A DNA stretch of 64,000 nucleotides from Streptomyces sp. NBC_01571 (lineage in GTDB: Bacteria > Actinomycetota > Actinomycetes > Streptomycetales > Streptomycetaceae): NCBI RefSeq assembly GCF_026339875.1, contig NZ_JAPEPZ010000001.1, forward strand, positions 3,844,001 through 3,908,000, in the 5' to 3' direction. The notes below the pieces were generated by a model that saw only the letters and a program-made list of their open reading frames with translations, searched no databases and was not told the DNA's origin. The position numbers and the translations under genes were made by a program. Below, piece by piece: positions 15,923 to 25,005 of the stretch (its first letter is position 1; the number at the start of each line of letters is the position of its first letter).

Positions 15923-18040
15923 TCAACCCTTGACCGCCGCACCGCCCGTCTCGCCCGCGGTGGCGGTCCGCTGACCGGGCACCGCGCCCGCCGGCTCCGC
16001 CGCGGCGGACGCGCCGGCCTCCTGGCCCTGGTTGCGCACCCGGGACTTCTTCGCCAGGTCGCGCACCGCGCCGTTGAACTGGTCGATCGACGACGGCTCG
16101 TCGGGGCCCAGCAGATACCGCTTCAGCTCCCCGCGGTCGGCGGCCAGCGTGTCCGCCGACGGGTCGGCGACCCCGGCGAGCAGTTCGTCCAGTTCGGCGG
16201 CCGAGTTGGAGAGGATCACGGCGGCGCGCACCGCGGTGTTCTGCCGCTTGAACTCTTCGACGCCCAGCTCCGCGGAGTCGGTGACCGCGTACGGCTTGCC
16301 GCTCGCGATGAAGTCGGAGACCACGCTGGATATGTCCGAGACCATCGCGTCGGAGACGTTGAAGCAGTCGTACAGGCGGGGCTCGGCGCCGGTGATCACC
16401 CGGTGCTCGGCGCTGCCGAAGGAGCGCCAGTAGGCGTCGTTCCACTCGGCGCGCAGCCGGGCGACCTCGGCGTGCGCCGCGGTGTCGACCATGCCGTCAC
16501 GGGTGGCCTCGGCCTCGTCGCCGCTCTCGGTGACGCCGGTCAGCTGCTCGATACGGGCCGCGATCCGGGCCAGCTCGGCCACGGCCGCGCTCCGGGCCGC
16601 CGCGTCACCGGTGAAGCGGGGGTCGGCGGCCCGTTCCGTCGCCGCCTTCTCGACCAGCGCGACGATCCTCTCGTGCGCGGCCTTGGCCCGCGAGCTGCGG
16701 GTGCCGGTGAACGGGTGCGGCTTGTAGAGGACGCGGACGGGCGGATCGGCCTGCACCAGACGACGGACGATGTTCTCGCCCGCCAGCAGGATCGAGGTGT
16801 TGCCCGGGTTGTCGTCCCAGCCCTCCCAGGTGGGGGCGTACAGGATCGTCGGGCAGCGGCCGTCCGCGCCGGTAAGGCCGTCCGGCGTGCTCTGCCAGGT
16901 CCGGATCGGCGCGAGCTGCGGGCGGCCGACCTCGGCGATGTCGTCGTCACGGACGCCGACATCGGCGATGGCGTAGCGGTCGCGGCCCGCGCGGCCGGCG
17001 GTCCACACCTCGTCGTACGCCTTGCTGAACGGGTTGACGCTGGCGAGCTTGTCGCTGTCGCCGTGCCCGATGAAGACGTGCTTCATGGTGGGGACGCGCA
17101 GCAGGTGGATGTTCTTGCCTACGTTCGCCGCGTACAGCGCGACACGCACCGTGGACAGGTCCATGTTCATCAGGTGCACCCCTCCGGGCACGCAGATGAC
17201 CGGCACCGTGGTGGGCGCCATGCGGTCCAGGACGGCGCGCTCGCGCAGGATGATCAGCGGCCGGGTGTCCAGCTGCTCCATCGTCTCCAGCCACATGTTG
17301 ACCTGGTACGCGGAGTCCTTGGAGCCCGAGAAGTACAGCACCGTCTCCGGGCGGTACTCGCGCAGCCAGCCGTCGACCGCGGCGAGGACCTTGTCCGCGT
17401 TCGGCGGGGTCTTCCTGGCGCGGATGTACGGGACGAGCGCGACGACGTAGAGGAACGCGAGCCCCAGCGAGACCGCGATGCCGGCGAAGCCGTACACGTT
17501 GGTGTCGGTGGCCGCGGTGACGAGCACACCGGCGACCGCCACCAGGTCGAGGTGGAGCATCTTCTCCGCGGCGCGGTTCAGCAGGCGGCGCGGGGGCGCG
17601 TCGGGGATGCGGACGCGGGAGGCCAGGTCGACGTTGCGGGTGGCGACGGGCATCTTGCGGCGCAGCCGGATCAGCGTGACCAGCGCGCTGTGCGGGGCCT
17701 GGAAACCGTAGAAGGCGAGGAAGCACGCGATCGCCGCGTAGAAGACCATGCTGTTGGACAGGTCGAGACGCGCCAGGAGGAGCACCAGCAGCAGCTGCCG
17801 TACCAGGAATCGGATGGACAGACCGGCGCGCACCTTGCTGAGGCGGTTGATCAGATAGCTGCCACGCCGGTGCAGATAGTGGTCCGCCAGGTACGTCACG
17901 GCGGCCGCGGCGGCGAAGGCGCCGACGCTCGGGAGGAGCGCCGCGAGCATCAGGCAGGGAAAGCCCAGCATCATGAGGGCCGCCGCAGCCAGCTCGGCGG
18001 CACTGCCCACCCGGGCAACGCGTATAGCGGTGGAAATCAC
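15923..18040 (-). CDS. membrane protein with CDP-glycerol:poly(glycerophosphate) glycerophosphotransferase domain
   Basis: A 705-residue protein. Residues 1-240 hold several hydrophobic segments and act as a membrane anchor. Residues about 270-660 match the TagB/TagF family (Pfam Glyphos_transf), with GHGDSDKLASVNPFSKAYD, ILYAPTWEGWDD, VLYKPHP and DISSVVSDFIASGKP. The family polymerises or primes polyol-phosphate chains of wall teichoic acids from CDP-glycerol or CDP-ribitol. The C-terminal 60 residues are low-complexity. The GTG at 18040 is used; the frame extends 45 codons upstream through non-family sequence. Its upstream neighbour makes a CDP-polyol precursor, supporting a joint role. Confidence 0.88.
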   Translation of the reverse strand: MISTAIRVARVGSAAELAAAALMMLGFPCLMLAALLPSVGAFAAAAAVTYLADHYLHRRGSYLINRLSKVRAGLSIRFLVRQLLLVLLLARLDLSNSMVFYAAIACFLAFYGFQAPHSALVTLIRLRRKMPVATRNVDLASRVRIPDAPPRRLLNRAAEKMLHLDLVAVAGVLVTAATDTNVYGFAGIAVSLGLAFLYVVALVPYIRARKTPPNADKVLAAVDGWLREYRPETVLYFSGSKDSAYQVNMWLETMEQLDTRPLIILRERAVLDRMAPTTVPVICVPGGVHLMNMDLSTVRVALYAANVGKNIHLLRVPTMKHVFIGHGDSDKLASVNPFSKAYDEVWTAGRAGRDRYAIADVGVRDDDIAEVGRPQLAPIRTWQSTPDGLTGADGRCPTILYAPTWEGWDDNPGNTSILLAGENIVRRLVQADPPVRVLYKPHPFTGTRSSRAKAAHERIVALVEKAATERAADPRFTGDAAARSAAVAELARIAARIEQLTGVTESGDEAEATRDGMVDTAAHAEVARLRAEWNDAYWRSFGSAEHRVITGAEPRLYDCFNVSDAMVSDISSVVSDFIASGKPYAVTDSAELGVEEFKRQNTAVRAAVILSNSAAELDELLAGVADPSADTLAADRGELKRYLLGPDEPSSIDQFNGAVRDLAKKSRVRNQGQEAGASAAAEPAGAVPGQRTATAGETGGAAVKG

Positions 18041-18144
18041 GGATAAACCTGCTCTTGGAGGGGAGTGCCGGTTTGGTACGGAAAATGCGCTTGGTACTGA
18101 AAAAGTACTGAAGCGGTTTTGTGAACGTTCTGGGAAATTTACGG

Positions 18145-18195
18145 ATTCAGGCCTCTGTGAATGCGCCGCGAACACGCGGCCACAGAGGCCTGAAT
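18145..18195 (-). terminator. long hairpin terminator after the cytidylyltransferase/SDR gene
   Basis: A perfect 15-bp outer stem (ATTCAGGCCTCTGTG and complement) encloses an inner GCCGCG/CGCGGC stem with an AACA loop. It separates the bifunctional gene from the TagF-like gene, so the latter needs its own promoter or read-through. Confidence 0.75.
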
Positions 18196-18217
18196 TACCG
18201 GAAGATATTGAGATTGA

Positions 18218-19717
18218 TTATGCCACGCCGTCCTGCCGGTCCAGCACGCTGGCCAGCGCCGCCTCGAAGCCGGAGGCCTGGCCGGCGCCCGCCGTCGGAT
18301 CCTGCTGGCGCACGTCGATGACGTGACCGGTCAGTTCGGAGACGAGGACGTCGAGCGAGGTGCGCGCCACGGCCTCGGAGGAGAGCAGCGAGCCGGTGGG
18401 CTCCTGGCCGAAGGCCTTGGTGCGCATCGGGGTCGCGGTCCGCTCGGGGTTGATGCAGTTGACGCGGATGCCGTCGCCGGCCCACTCGTCGGACAGCGCC
18501 TGGGTGAGGTTCACCATGGCGGCCTTGGTGGAGGAGTAGAGGCTGTACTCGGCGCGGCCGCGGGTGTAGCTGCTGGAGGTGTAGAGCAGCAGCTGGCCCT
18601 TGGTCTCGGCGAGGTACTTGTACGAGGAGCGGGCGATCTGCACCGGGGCCAGGTAGTTGACCTTCAGCGCTTCCTCGATGGTCGCGTTGTCCGTCTCGGC
18701 GAGCTTGCCGATGCGCAGCACGCCGGCGGTGTTGATCACGTAGTCGATGCGCCCGGTCTGCGCGTAGGCCGTGGACAGCGCGTCGTCGACCTCCTCCGGG
18801 TTCTCGACGTGCGTGCCGGTGGTCGAGCGGCCGAGCGCGTACGTGTTCGCGCCGTAGCCCTCGGCGAGCTCGGCTATGTCCTTGCCGATGCCGTAGGAAC
18901 CGCCGAAGACCACCACGGTCTTGCCGGTGAGCAGCTCGCGGTAGGCGGCCTCGTCGGCCTGCTCGGGCGCGGCGGTGGAGGCGAGCTGGAAGAGCTTGTC
19001 GGCGATGAAGACGTCGACGGGCTGGGTGACCTTCATGTTGTACTCGTCACCCGCGACGACGTGGATCGGCACGTCCGGCAGGTACTTGAGCACGACCGAG
19101 CAGTCGTCGGTGGCCTGGAAGTTGGGGTCACCGGACGCGACCTCGTACGCGCGGCGGATCGTGGACAGCTTGAACGCCTGGGGCGTCTGGCCGCGGCGCA
19201 GCCGGGAGCGGTCCGGGATCTCGGTGATGAACTCGCCGTCCTCGCCGTGGGTGCGGGTCACGATGATCGTGTCCGCGGACGGGATGGCGACGTCCACGGC
19301 CTGGAAGCGCTCCAGCGCGGTCACGCAATCGTCGATCACGCGCTCCGACAGCAGCGGGCGTACGGCGTCGTGGAACAGGACGTTCGCGTCCTCGCCCTCG
19401 GCCAGGCCCTCACCGAGGGCGGCGATGGCGCGCTCGGTCGTCTCGTTCCGCGTCGAGCCGCCCTCGATCACCTTGGTGACCTTCTTCAGCCCCGCCTTCG
19501 CGACGATCTTCTCGACGTCCGGGACATAGCCCGGGGCCATCAGCACGATGATGTCGTCGATCGAGTCGGCCTGCTCGAAGGTGGTCAGCGTGTGCTCGAT
19601 GACCGCCTTGCCGGCGATCTTCAGCAGTTGCTTCGGAATCGACAGACCCACGCGCTGACCGGTGCCGCCGGCCAGGATCACTGCGGTGGTACGGGGCTTG
19701 GCAATGTGCTCAGACAC
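18218..19717 (-). CDS. bifunctional IspD-like cytidylyltransferase / short-chain dehydrogenase (CDP-ribitol synthase type)
   Basis: A 499-residue two-domain enzyme. Residues 8-235 are an IspD/TarI-like cytidylyltransferase with LAGGTGQRVG, IPKQLLKI, FHDAVRPL and TPQAFKL motifs. Residues 255-490 are an SDR with GGSYGIGKDIAE and the YSSTK catalytic Tyr/Lys pair. This fusion matches Acs1/Bcs1 enzymes, which reduce ribulose 5-phosphate and couple the product to CMP to give CDP-ribitol. The GTG at 19717 has AAGGTAGG upstream. Together with the TagF-like gene it suggests a polyol-phosphate wall polymer. Substrate specificity is inferred. Confidence 0.88.
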   Translation of the reverse strand: MSEHIAKPRTTAVILAGGTGQRVGLSIPKQLLKIAGKAVIEHTLTTFEQADSIDDIIVLMAPGYVPDVEKIVAKAGLKKVTKVIEGGSTRNETTERAIAALGEGLAEGEDANVLFHDAVRPLLSERVIDDCVTALERFQAVDVAIPSADTIIVTRTHGEDGEFITEIPDRSRLRRGQTPQAFKLSTIRRAYEVASGDPNFQATDDCSVVLKYLPDVPIHVVAGDEYNMKVTQPVDVFIADKLFQLASTAAPEQADEAAYRELLTGKTVVVFGGSYGIGKDIAELAEGYGANTYALGRSTTGTHVENPEEVDDALSTAYAQTGRIDYVINTAGVLRIGKLAETDNATIEEALKVNYLAPVQIARSSYKYLAETKGQLLLYTSSSYTRGRAEYSLYSSTKAAMVNLTQALSDEWAGDGIRVNCINPERTATPMRTKAFGQEPTGSLLSSEAVARTSLDVLVSELTGHVIDVRQQDPTAGAGQASGFEAALASVLDRQDGVA

Positions 19718-20240
19718 AGGTGACCTACCTTGGGGCGACAGGGAACATTCGGATGGTCCCACTTACGGTTACTGCGGTGCAAGGTGAGCGACCTCTGCCG
19801 CATATGTGCGCGCAACCGGTTATTCACCTTGCATGCAGGCGACTTCTCCGACACCTGTCCGGGTTGTACTGATTTGCTGTGAGTAAGTGCACACGTTTTC
19901 CCTGATCCCTTCACGTCCGCTCCGGACCGGGAGAACCGTGGCCCCGCCCGGCATCGGACGCGGTGTCCGCTTCCTGTGCCGACGGTCACGCCCGCTTCGG
20001 GCACTCGGAGTGTCCTGAGTCGCTCCGTGCCGCGCCGGCCCAGGACCTGACGGATTCCCTGGACGGCCTGACATGAACGGGGTGACGGGTGTCGTGCGGG
20101 CCGGTGCGCGGCAGCCCGGGCGCGGTTGGTGGCGCGTATGGGCGGCCCGGGGATGCGGAGAGGCGGCACGGGGACGCGGGGGCGCCTTTTCCGGCGACGG
20201 CCTCGGGAGGCGGCGAATCTCTTACCTGAGTCATACGCAA
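19718..20240. other. 520-bp gap with an inverted repeat, no gene seen
   Basis: Upstream region of the cytidylyltransferase/SDR gene. The part 19740-19910 is AT-richer than its surroundings and contains an inverted repeat TGCAAGGTGA (19778-19787) / TCACCTTGCA (19824-19833), a possible operator or leader structure. The out-of-frame extension of the phoD-like gene runs through this stretch but has no family features. Confidence 0.4.
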
Positions 20241-20316
20241 GAACGCTCCGGCCCACGTGGTCCCCCCGGCCCTGGGTCGGGGCGGGCCGGGGAGATCCGT
20301 GAGCGCCGGAGCGTTC
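20241..20316 (-). terminator. large hairpin terminator after the phoD-like gene
   Basis: Outer arms GAACGCTCCGG/CCGGAGCGTTC plus an inner CCCCCCGGCCC/GGGCCGGGG stem. It lies 34 bases beyond the restored stop at 20350, supporting that stop as the true gene end. Confidence 0.7.
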
Positions 20317-20349
20317 CGTTCGGGCTGTCGGGGCGGGCGCAACTGTCCG

Positions 20350-21899
20350 TCAGACCAGGCGTACGCCCGGATCCCCCGCCTCGACCCGCAGCCGGGCCAG
20401 CGTGCTGGAGGCGGCGTCCGGCAGCAGCACCGTCTCGGGGCGCGCACCGTCGCGTCGATGCCGTCGCGCCCGATGTCGAAGAGGTGGTAGCCGCGGTGGG
20501 CGTCGATGAACTTCCAGTGCGGGTTGTCCGGCATCCGCGCGTCCCACTCCGTGTGGAACGCCGCCTGGTCCTGGTCGCCGCCGCTGGAGATGGAGGTCCC
20601 CACGAACTCCGCGCCGACGACGTCGGAGTCCGGGTCGGCGAAGTCCTCCTTGAGGTCGCTGACCATGGTGAGGTGCCGGTCGCCGGTCAGCACCACGGGG
20701 TTGCGCACGCTCGCGAACACGCCCATCAGCGCGTTGCGTTCGGCCTGGTAGCCGTCCCAGGCGTCGTAGTACCAGAGCTTGCCCGGGCCCACCTGCAGAT
20801 CGGTCTCGGCCATCATGATCTGCGAGGCGATCAGGTTCCAGCGGGTCGGCGAGTGGTGCAGGCCGTCGAGCAGCCACTCCTTCTGCGCGGCGCCGAGCAT
20901 GGTCATCGAGGGGTCCTCGGCACCCGCCTGGCCGGTCGCCTGGTCGCTGCGGAACTGCCGGGTGTCCAGGACGTTCAGCCGCACCAGCCGGCCGAAGTCG
21001 AGCCGCCGGTACATCTGGATGTGCGGCCCGTCGGGGACCGCTGCCGCCCGGACCGGCATGTGCTCGTAGTACGCCTGGTAGGCGGCGGTCAGCCGGGCCA
21101 CGAAGGCGTCGTGCGACTGCTTGGCCGGGTCCTGCGGGACCTCGCCCGCGAAGTCGTTGTCGACCTCGTGGTCGTCGAAGGTGACCACCCAGGGCGCGGC
21201 CGCGTGCATCGCCGCGAGGTGCGGGTCGGTGCGGTACTGCGCGTAGCGGTTGCGGTACTCGACGAGGGTGTACGGCTCCCCGCCGCCCTCGTGCCGGCGG
21301 ACGGCCGTCGCCGACGGCGCGGACTCGTAGATGTAGTCGCCGACGAAGAGGACGAAGTCCGGGTCCTGGCCGAGCATGTCGGCGTAGGGCGTGAAGTAGC
21401 CGTTCTGCCAGTTCCGGCAGGAGGCCAGGGCGACACGGAGCGAGCCGCCGCGGCTGTGCGGATGCGGCGCGGTGCGGGTGCGTCCGACCGGCGAGAGCCG
21501 CCCCGAGGCGCGGAAGCGGTACCAGTAGGCGCGGTCCGGGCGCAGTCCGCGTACGTCGACATGGACGCTGTGCCCGTACGCGGGCAGTGCCTGCGCGACG
21601 CCCCTCCGTACCGGCCTTCCGAAGCGGGCGTCCTCGGCGACCTCCCATTCCACCGGCACCGCGCGGTCGGGCATGCCGCCCCCGTTCAGCGGGTCGGGAG
21701 CGAGCCTGGTCCAGATCACGACGGCGTCGGGCAGCGGGTCCCCGGAGGCCACGCCGAGCGTGAACACCTCCTCGGGCAGAGGCGTTTCGGCCGCGCGGGC
21801 GGCGGTGGGCAGCCACAGCTGGGCGGTGGCTGCCGCACCCAGCACCGCGCCGCCGGCGGTGAGAAACCGGCGTCGATCGCGTGAGAATGCTCCGGTCAT
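20350..21899 (-). CDS. Tat-exported PhoD-family alkaline phosphatase/phosphodiesterase, with an apparent 3' frameshift
   Basis: About 516 residues if the frame is restored. The N terminus is a twin-arginine signal (SRDRRRFLTAGGAVLG ... ARAA). The PhoD N-terminal domain follows, then the metallophosphatase core with CRNWQNGYF, FVGDYIYE, TFDDHEVDNDF and LTGDRHLTM metal-binding motifs. PhoD hydrolyses phosphodiesters, including teichoic acids. Near 20434-20441 one base appears missing: the minus frame reads VRAP then turns nonsense, while the next frame continues ETVLLPDAA and stops at 20350. Unrepaired, the frame runs to 19986 through a terminator. The ATG at 21899 has AAGGGAG upstream. Sequencing error or a real late mutation are both possible. 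Confidence 0.82.
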
Positions 21900-22211
21900 C
21901 GGCGAACTCCCTTGCTTCGGTGGCCCCTTGGACACCAGAAGGCTCACACGGAGCAACGACACGGTCGCTGAACGGAGTCCATCAAGGGCATGACAACTAG
22001 GCGAGCAAAGAGCGACCCGCGGCACGCGGGAAGGCTCTCCGCTCCGCGGCGGGTCCGACGGTGTCCCTGCTTCCGACACGCTCAAGGTGCTCGCCGGTCT
22101 TCAGGTGCTCGCCGGACTCCCGGTACCCGGCGGCTTCCCGGTGCCCGACCACCACCGTTCGGCCGACCGCCACCGGGTTCGGCCGAACGTCAGCCAGCTC
22201 CTGATGAGCTC
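21900..22211. other. gap upstream of the phoD-like gene
   Basis: Presumed promoter region of the phoD-like gene. It contains two GTTCGGCCGA-like words near 22160-22190, and GTTCAGCGACC on the minus strand near 21970 that faintly resembles a PHO-box unit. No gene is supported here. Confidence 0.35.
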
Positions 22212-22430
22212 TCAGTCATTGAACCCCAGGCCCAGGCGGGCGCCGGTGGCGACAGTGCCGACCGTGCCCGCGCCGAAGGCGAACGAGTCCTTCGGCGTCA
22301 CCCCGGAAGAGGTGGATCGCGGCACCCGTACCGACCCGGCGTTCGCGTTCACGCCGGGCGCGGCGAGCAGCGAGAGTGCGACGACGGCCACGCGTCGTGT
22401 GCTTCGCGGGACGGACGCCGGAACGGGCAC
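22212..22430 (-). CDS. possible small secreted protein, 72 aa
   Basis: A GTG start at 22430 with GGAG five bases upstream opens a 72-codon frame. Its N terminus resembles a Sec signal (RRVAVVALSLLAAPGVNA) and is followed by a Ser/Thr/Gly-rich end DSFAFGAGTVGTVATGARLGLGF. There are no Cys residues. No family is recognised. Support is the ribosome site plus a credible signal peptide; the frame could still be fortuitous. Confidence 0.35.
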   Translation of the reverse strand: MPVPASVPRSTRRVAVVALSLLAAPGVNANAGSVRVPRSTSSGVTPKDSFAFGAGTVGTVATGARLGLGFND

Positions 22431-22532
22431 GTGAACTCCGGGCGGCCTGAAGGAAGTCGGGCGCGGAGCGGGAACACCCGCGTCCGCGCCCTCTACGACT
22501 TCCGGTCCACCCGCTCGGTCGCCCTCCGCACG

Positions 22533-22570
22533 CCATGGCCGTCCCCGACGTTCACCGGGGACGGCCATGG
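22533..22570 (-). terminator. hairpin terminator after obgE
   Basis: Perfect 14-bp arms (CCATGGCCGTCCCC and complement) around a 10-base loop, starting 20 bases beyond the obgE stop. No U-tract, as is usual in Streptomyces. Confidence 0.75.
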
Positions 22571-22590
22571 ACCGCGGGGCCCGCCGCGGC

Positions 22591-24027
22591 TCAGAACGGC
22601 TCGAAGTCGTCGTACTCCTTGTCCGCGTCGTCCCGCTCCGCCTGCTTGTCCCTGCGGCGCTGCGCGGCGGGCCTGGGGGTGTCGAGGCGGTGGTCCTCGC
22701 CGCGGCGGCCGAGCATCTCGGCGCCGGCCATGACCGTCGGCTCCCAGTCGAAGACGACCGCGTTCTCCTCGGGTCCGATGGCGACGCCGTCGCCCGAGCG
22801 GGCGCCCGCCTTCACCAGCTCCGCCTCGACGCCGAGGCGGTTGAGACGGTCGGCGAGGTAACCGACGGCCTCGTCGTTGTTGAAGTCCGTCTGACGGACC
22901 CAGCGTTCGGGCTTCTCGCCGCGCACCCGGAAGAGGCCGTCCTCCTCCTGGACCACGGTGAAGCCGGCGTCGTCGACCGCCTTCGGGCGGATGACGATCC
23001 GGGTCGCCTCCTCCTTGGGCTTGGCGGCGCGCGCCGAGCCGACCAACTCGGCGAGCGCGAAGGACAGTTCCTTCAGGCCCATGTGCGCGACCGCCGACAC
23101 CTCGAAGACGCGGTAGCCGCGGGCCTCCAGTTCGGGGCGGACCATCTCGGCGAGGTCCTTGCCGTCCGGTACGTCGATCTTGTTCAGGACCACCATGCGG
23201 GGCCGGTTGCCGAGACCGCCGTACTGCTTCAGCTCCTCCTCGATGATGTCGAGGTCGGTGACCGGGTCACGCTCGGACTCCAGGGTCGCCGTGTCCAGGA
23301 CGTGCACCAGCACGCTGCAGCGCTCCACGTGACGCAGGAACTCGAGGCCGAGGCCCTTGCCCTGACTGGCGCCGGGGATGAGACCGGGCACGTCGGCGAT
23401 CGTGTAGACCGTCTCGCCCGCCGTCACCACACCGAGGTTGGGCACGAGGGTCGTGAAGGGGTAGTCCGCGATCTTCGGCTTGGCCGCGGAGAGGACGGAG
23501 ATCAGGGACGACTTGCCCGCGCTCGGGTAGCCGACCAGCGCCACGTCCGCGACGGTCTTCAGCTCCAGGACGATGTCCTGGAAGTCTCCGGGCACACCGA
23601 GCAGCGCGAAGCCCGGGGCCTTGCGGCGGGCCGAGGCCAGCGCCGCGTTGCCGAGGCCGCCGCGACCGCCCTGGGCGGCTACGTACGAGGTGCCGTGGCC
23701 GACGAGGTCCGCGAGGACGTTGCCCGCCTTGTCCAGCACGACGGTGCCGTCCGGCACCGGCAGGATCAGGTCCTGGCCGTCCTTGCCGGAACGGTTGCCG
23801 CCCTCGCCGGGCTTGCCGTTGGTGGCACTGCGGTGCGGCTTGTGGTGGTAGTCGAGCAGCGTGGTGACGGACTGGTCGACGACCAGCATCACGTCACCGC
23901 CACGGCCGCCGTTCCCGCCGTCGGGGCCGCCGAGCGGCTTGAACTTCTCCCGGTGTACGGAGGCACAGCCGTGGCCTCCGCTACCCGCGGCGACGTGCAG
24001 CTCGACGCGGTCCACGAAGGTGGTCAT
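22591..24027 (-). CDS. obgE: GTPase ObgE/CgtA
   Basis: A 478-residue essential GTPase involved in 50S ribosome maturation, stringent control and, in Streptomyces, onset of differentiation. The Obg glycine-rich N-terminal domain covers about 1-158 ([23 protein letters not shown]). The G domain has [11 protein letters not shown] (P-loop), [10 protein letters not shown] and NKIDV. An OCT domain lies at the C terminus. The ATG at 24027 is chosen over 24045 because GGAGG stands eight bases upstream. It follows rpmA after a hairpin and an AT-rich stretch that may contain its own promoter. Confidence 0.97.
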   Translation of the reverse strand: MTTFVDRVELHVAAGSGGHGCASVHREKFKPLGGPDGGNGGRGGDVMLVVDQSVTTLLDYHHKPHRSATNGKPGEGGNRSGKDGQDLILPVPDGTVVLDKAGNVLADLVGHGTSYVAAQGGRGGLGNAALASARRKAPGFALLGVPGDFQDIVLELKTVADVALVGYPSAGKSSLISVLSAAKPKIADYPFTTLVPNLGVVTAGETVYTIADVPGLIPGASQGKGLGLEFLRHVERCSVLVHVLDTATLESERDPVTDLDIIEEELKQYGGLGNRPRMVVLNKIDVPDGKDLAEMVRPELEARGYRVFEVSAVAHMGLKELSFALAELVGSARAAKPKEEATRIVIRPKAVDDAGFTVVQEEDGLFRVRGEKPERWVRQTDFNNDEAVGYLADRLNRLGVEAELVKAGARSGDGVAIGPEENAVVFDWEPTVMAGAEMLGRRGEDHRLDTPRPAAQRRRDKQAERDDADKEYDDFEPF

Positions 24028-24109
24028 GGGGGGTGCCTCCAGCACTTCGATTACGTCAGTACGTACGGAATGTCTTCTTGCGTACTGTATTTCATTGACA
24101 ACATGCGAA

Positions 24110-24148
24110 AGGCGGACCCGCTTCCCGTACGGGAAGTGAGGTCCGCCT
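24110..24148 (-). terminator. hairpin after rpmA
   Basis: Stem AGGCGGACC/GGTCCGCCT with an inner palindrome CTTCCCGTACGGGAAG, 15 bases beyond the rpmA stop. Confidence 0.7.
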
Positions 24149-24162
24149 CGCGAAAGAACCGG

Positions 24163-24417
24163 TCAGGCGACCGGAACGATGTTCACGACCTTGCGGCCGC
24201 GGTGGGTACCGAACTCCACCGCACCGGCGTCAAGGGCGAACAGCGTGTCGTCCTTGCCACGGCCGACGCCGTTGCCCGGGTGGAAGTGGGTGCCGCGCTG
24301 GCGGACCAGGATCTCACCGGCGTTGACGACCTGACCGCCGAAGCGCTTCACGCCGAGCCGCTGAGCATTGGAGTCGCGACCGTTCCGAGTGGACGATGCG
24401 CCCTTCTTGTGTGCCAT
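24163..24417 (-). CDS. rpmA: 50S ribosomal protein L27
   Basis: An 84-residue L27. The N terminus [16 protein letters not shown] and the conserved [10 protein letters not shown] segment are diagnostic. L27 sits at the peptidyl-transferase centre, where its N-terminal tail reaches toward the tRNA ends. It lies 14 bases after rplU on the same mRNA, followed by a hairpin. The length is standard and there is no N-terminal prepeptide of the Firmicutes type. Confidence 0.98.
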   Translation of the reverse strand: MAHKKGASSTRNGRDSNAQRLGVKRFGGQVVNAGEILVRQRGTHFHPGNGVGRGKDDTLFALDAGAVEFGTHRGRKVVNIVPVA

Positions 24418-24431
24418 CTCTCCTCAGTCCC

Positions 24432-24752
24432 TTACTTCGCAGCCGCGGGGATCTCAGTGACCTTGATCGCCGTGTACTGCTGGCGGTGGCCCTGACGACG
24501 GCGGTAACCGGTCTTGTTCTTGTAGCGAAGGATGTCGATCTTGACGCCCTTGTGGTGGTCCACGATCTCGGCCTGGACCTTGATGCCGGCAAGGACCCAC
24601 GGGTCGCTGGTCACGGCGTCGCCGTCGACAACGAGCAGGGTCGAGAGCTCGACCGTGTCGCCAACCTTGGCAGTGGAAATCTTGTCAACCTCAACGATGT
24701 CGCCGACAGCAACCTTGTGCTGGCGACCACCGCTGCGCACGATGGCGTACAC
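24432..24752 (-). CDS. rplU: 50S ribosomal protein L21
   Basis: A 106-residue L21, which binds 23S rRNA in the large subunit. Diagnostic parts are [13 protein letters not shown] at the start and [14 protein letters not shown] near the C terminus. The GTG at 24752 is used because it gives the family's standard N terminus and has GAGAGAGA upstream; the open frame runs 15 codons further. First gene of the rplU-rpmA unit. Confidence 0.97.
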   Translation of the reverse strand: MYAIVRSGGRQHKVAVGDIVEVDKISTAKVGDTVELSTLLVVDGDAVTSDPWVLAGIKVQAEIVDHHKGVKIDILRYKNKTGYRRRQGHRQQYTAIKVTEIPAAAK

Positions 24753-24905
24753 GCGGATCTCTCTCTCGCTCGGAACGGAACCCCGCAGTCCAGCCACGCG
24801 CAGAAGCGAACGGCCTCTCCCGGGCGCATGGCGCCGGGAGGAAAAAGGTTTACGGGATGCGGCGCGTCTAAGAACACGCCGACGGTCAAGGTTACGGGGC
24901 CACGA
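24753..24905 (-). promoter_or_regulatory. leader region of rplU with a hairpin
   Basis: On the minus strand a CTCCCGGCGC/GCGCCCGGGAG hairpin (24817-24840), preceded by a CCTTTTTC stretch, lies about 65-90 bases upstream of the rplU start. L21 leaders are known regulatory RNAs in other bacteria; whether this one is autoregulated is inference. Confidence 0.35.
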
Positions 24906-24955
24906 CCGAAAGGGTCAAACCAGGTCGGGCCCCGTGGATGTGCCACCGGTCACGC

Positions 24956-24997
24956 CGGTGCCCCGGGCTCCGCCGTCGACGGAGATCCGGGGCACCG
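24956..24997 (-). terminator. hairpin terminator after the RNase E/G gene
   Basis: Perfect 11-bp outer stem CGGTGCCCCGG/CCGGGGCACCG with an inner CTCCG/CGGAG stem, nine bases beyond the stop at 25006. Confidence 0.75.
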
Positions 24998-25005
24998 GGC
25001 GGGAC

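Noticed and set aside
19986..20349. C-terminal extension of the phoD-like frame
   Set aside because: Sequence after the frameshift is Pro/Arg/Gly nonsense and passes through a large terminator hairpin.
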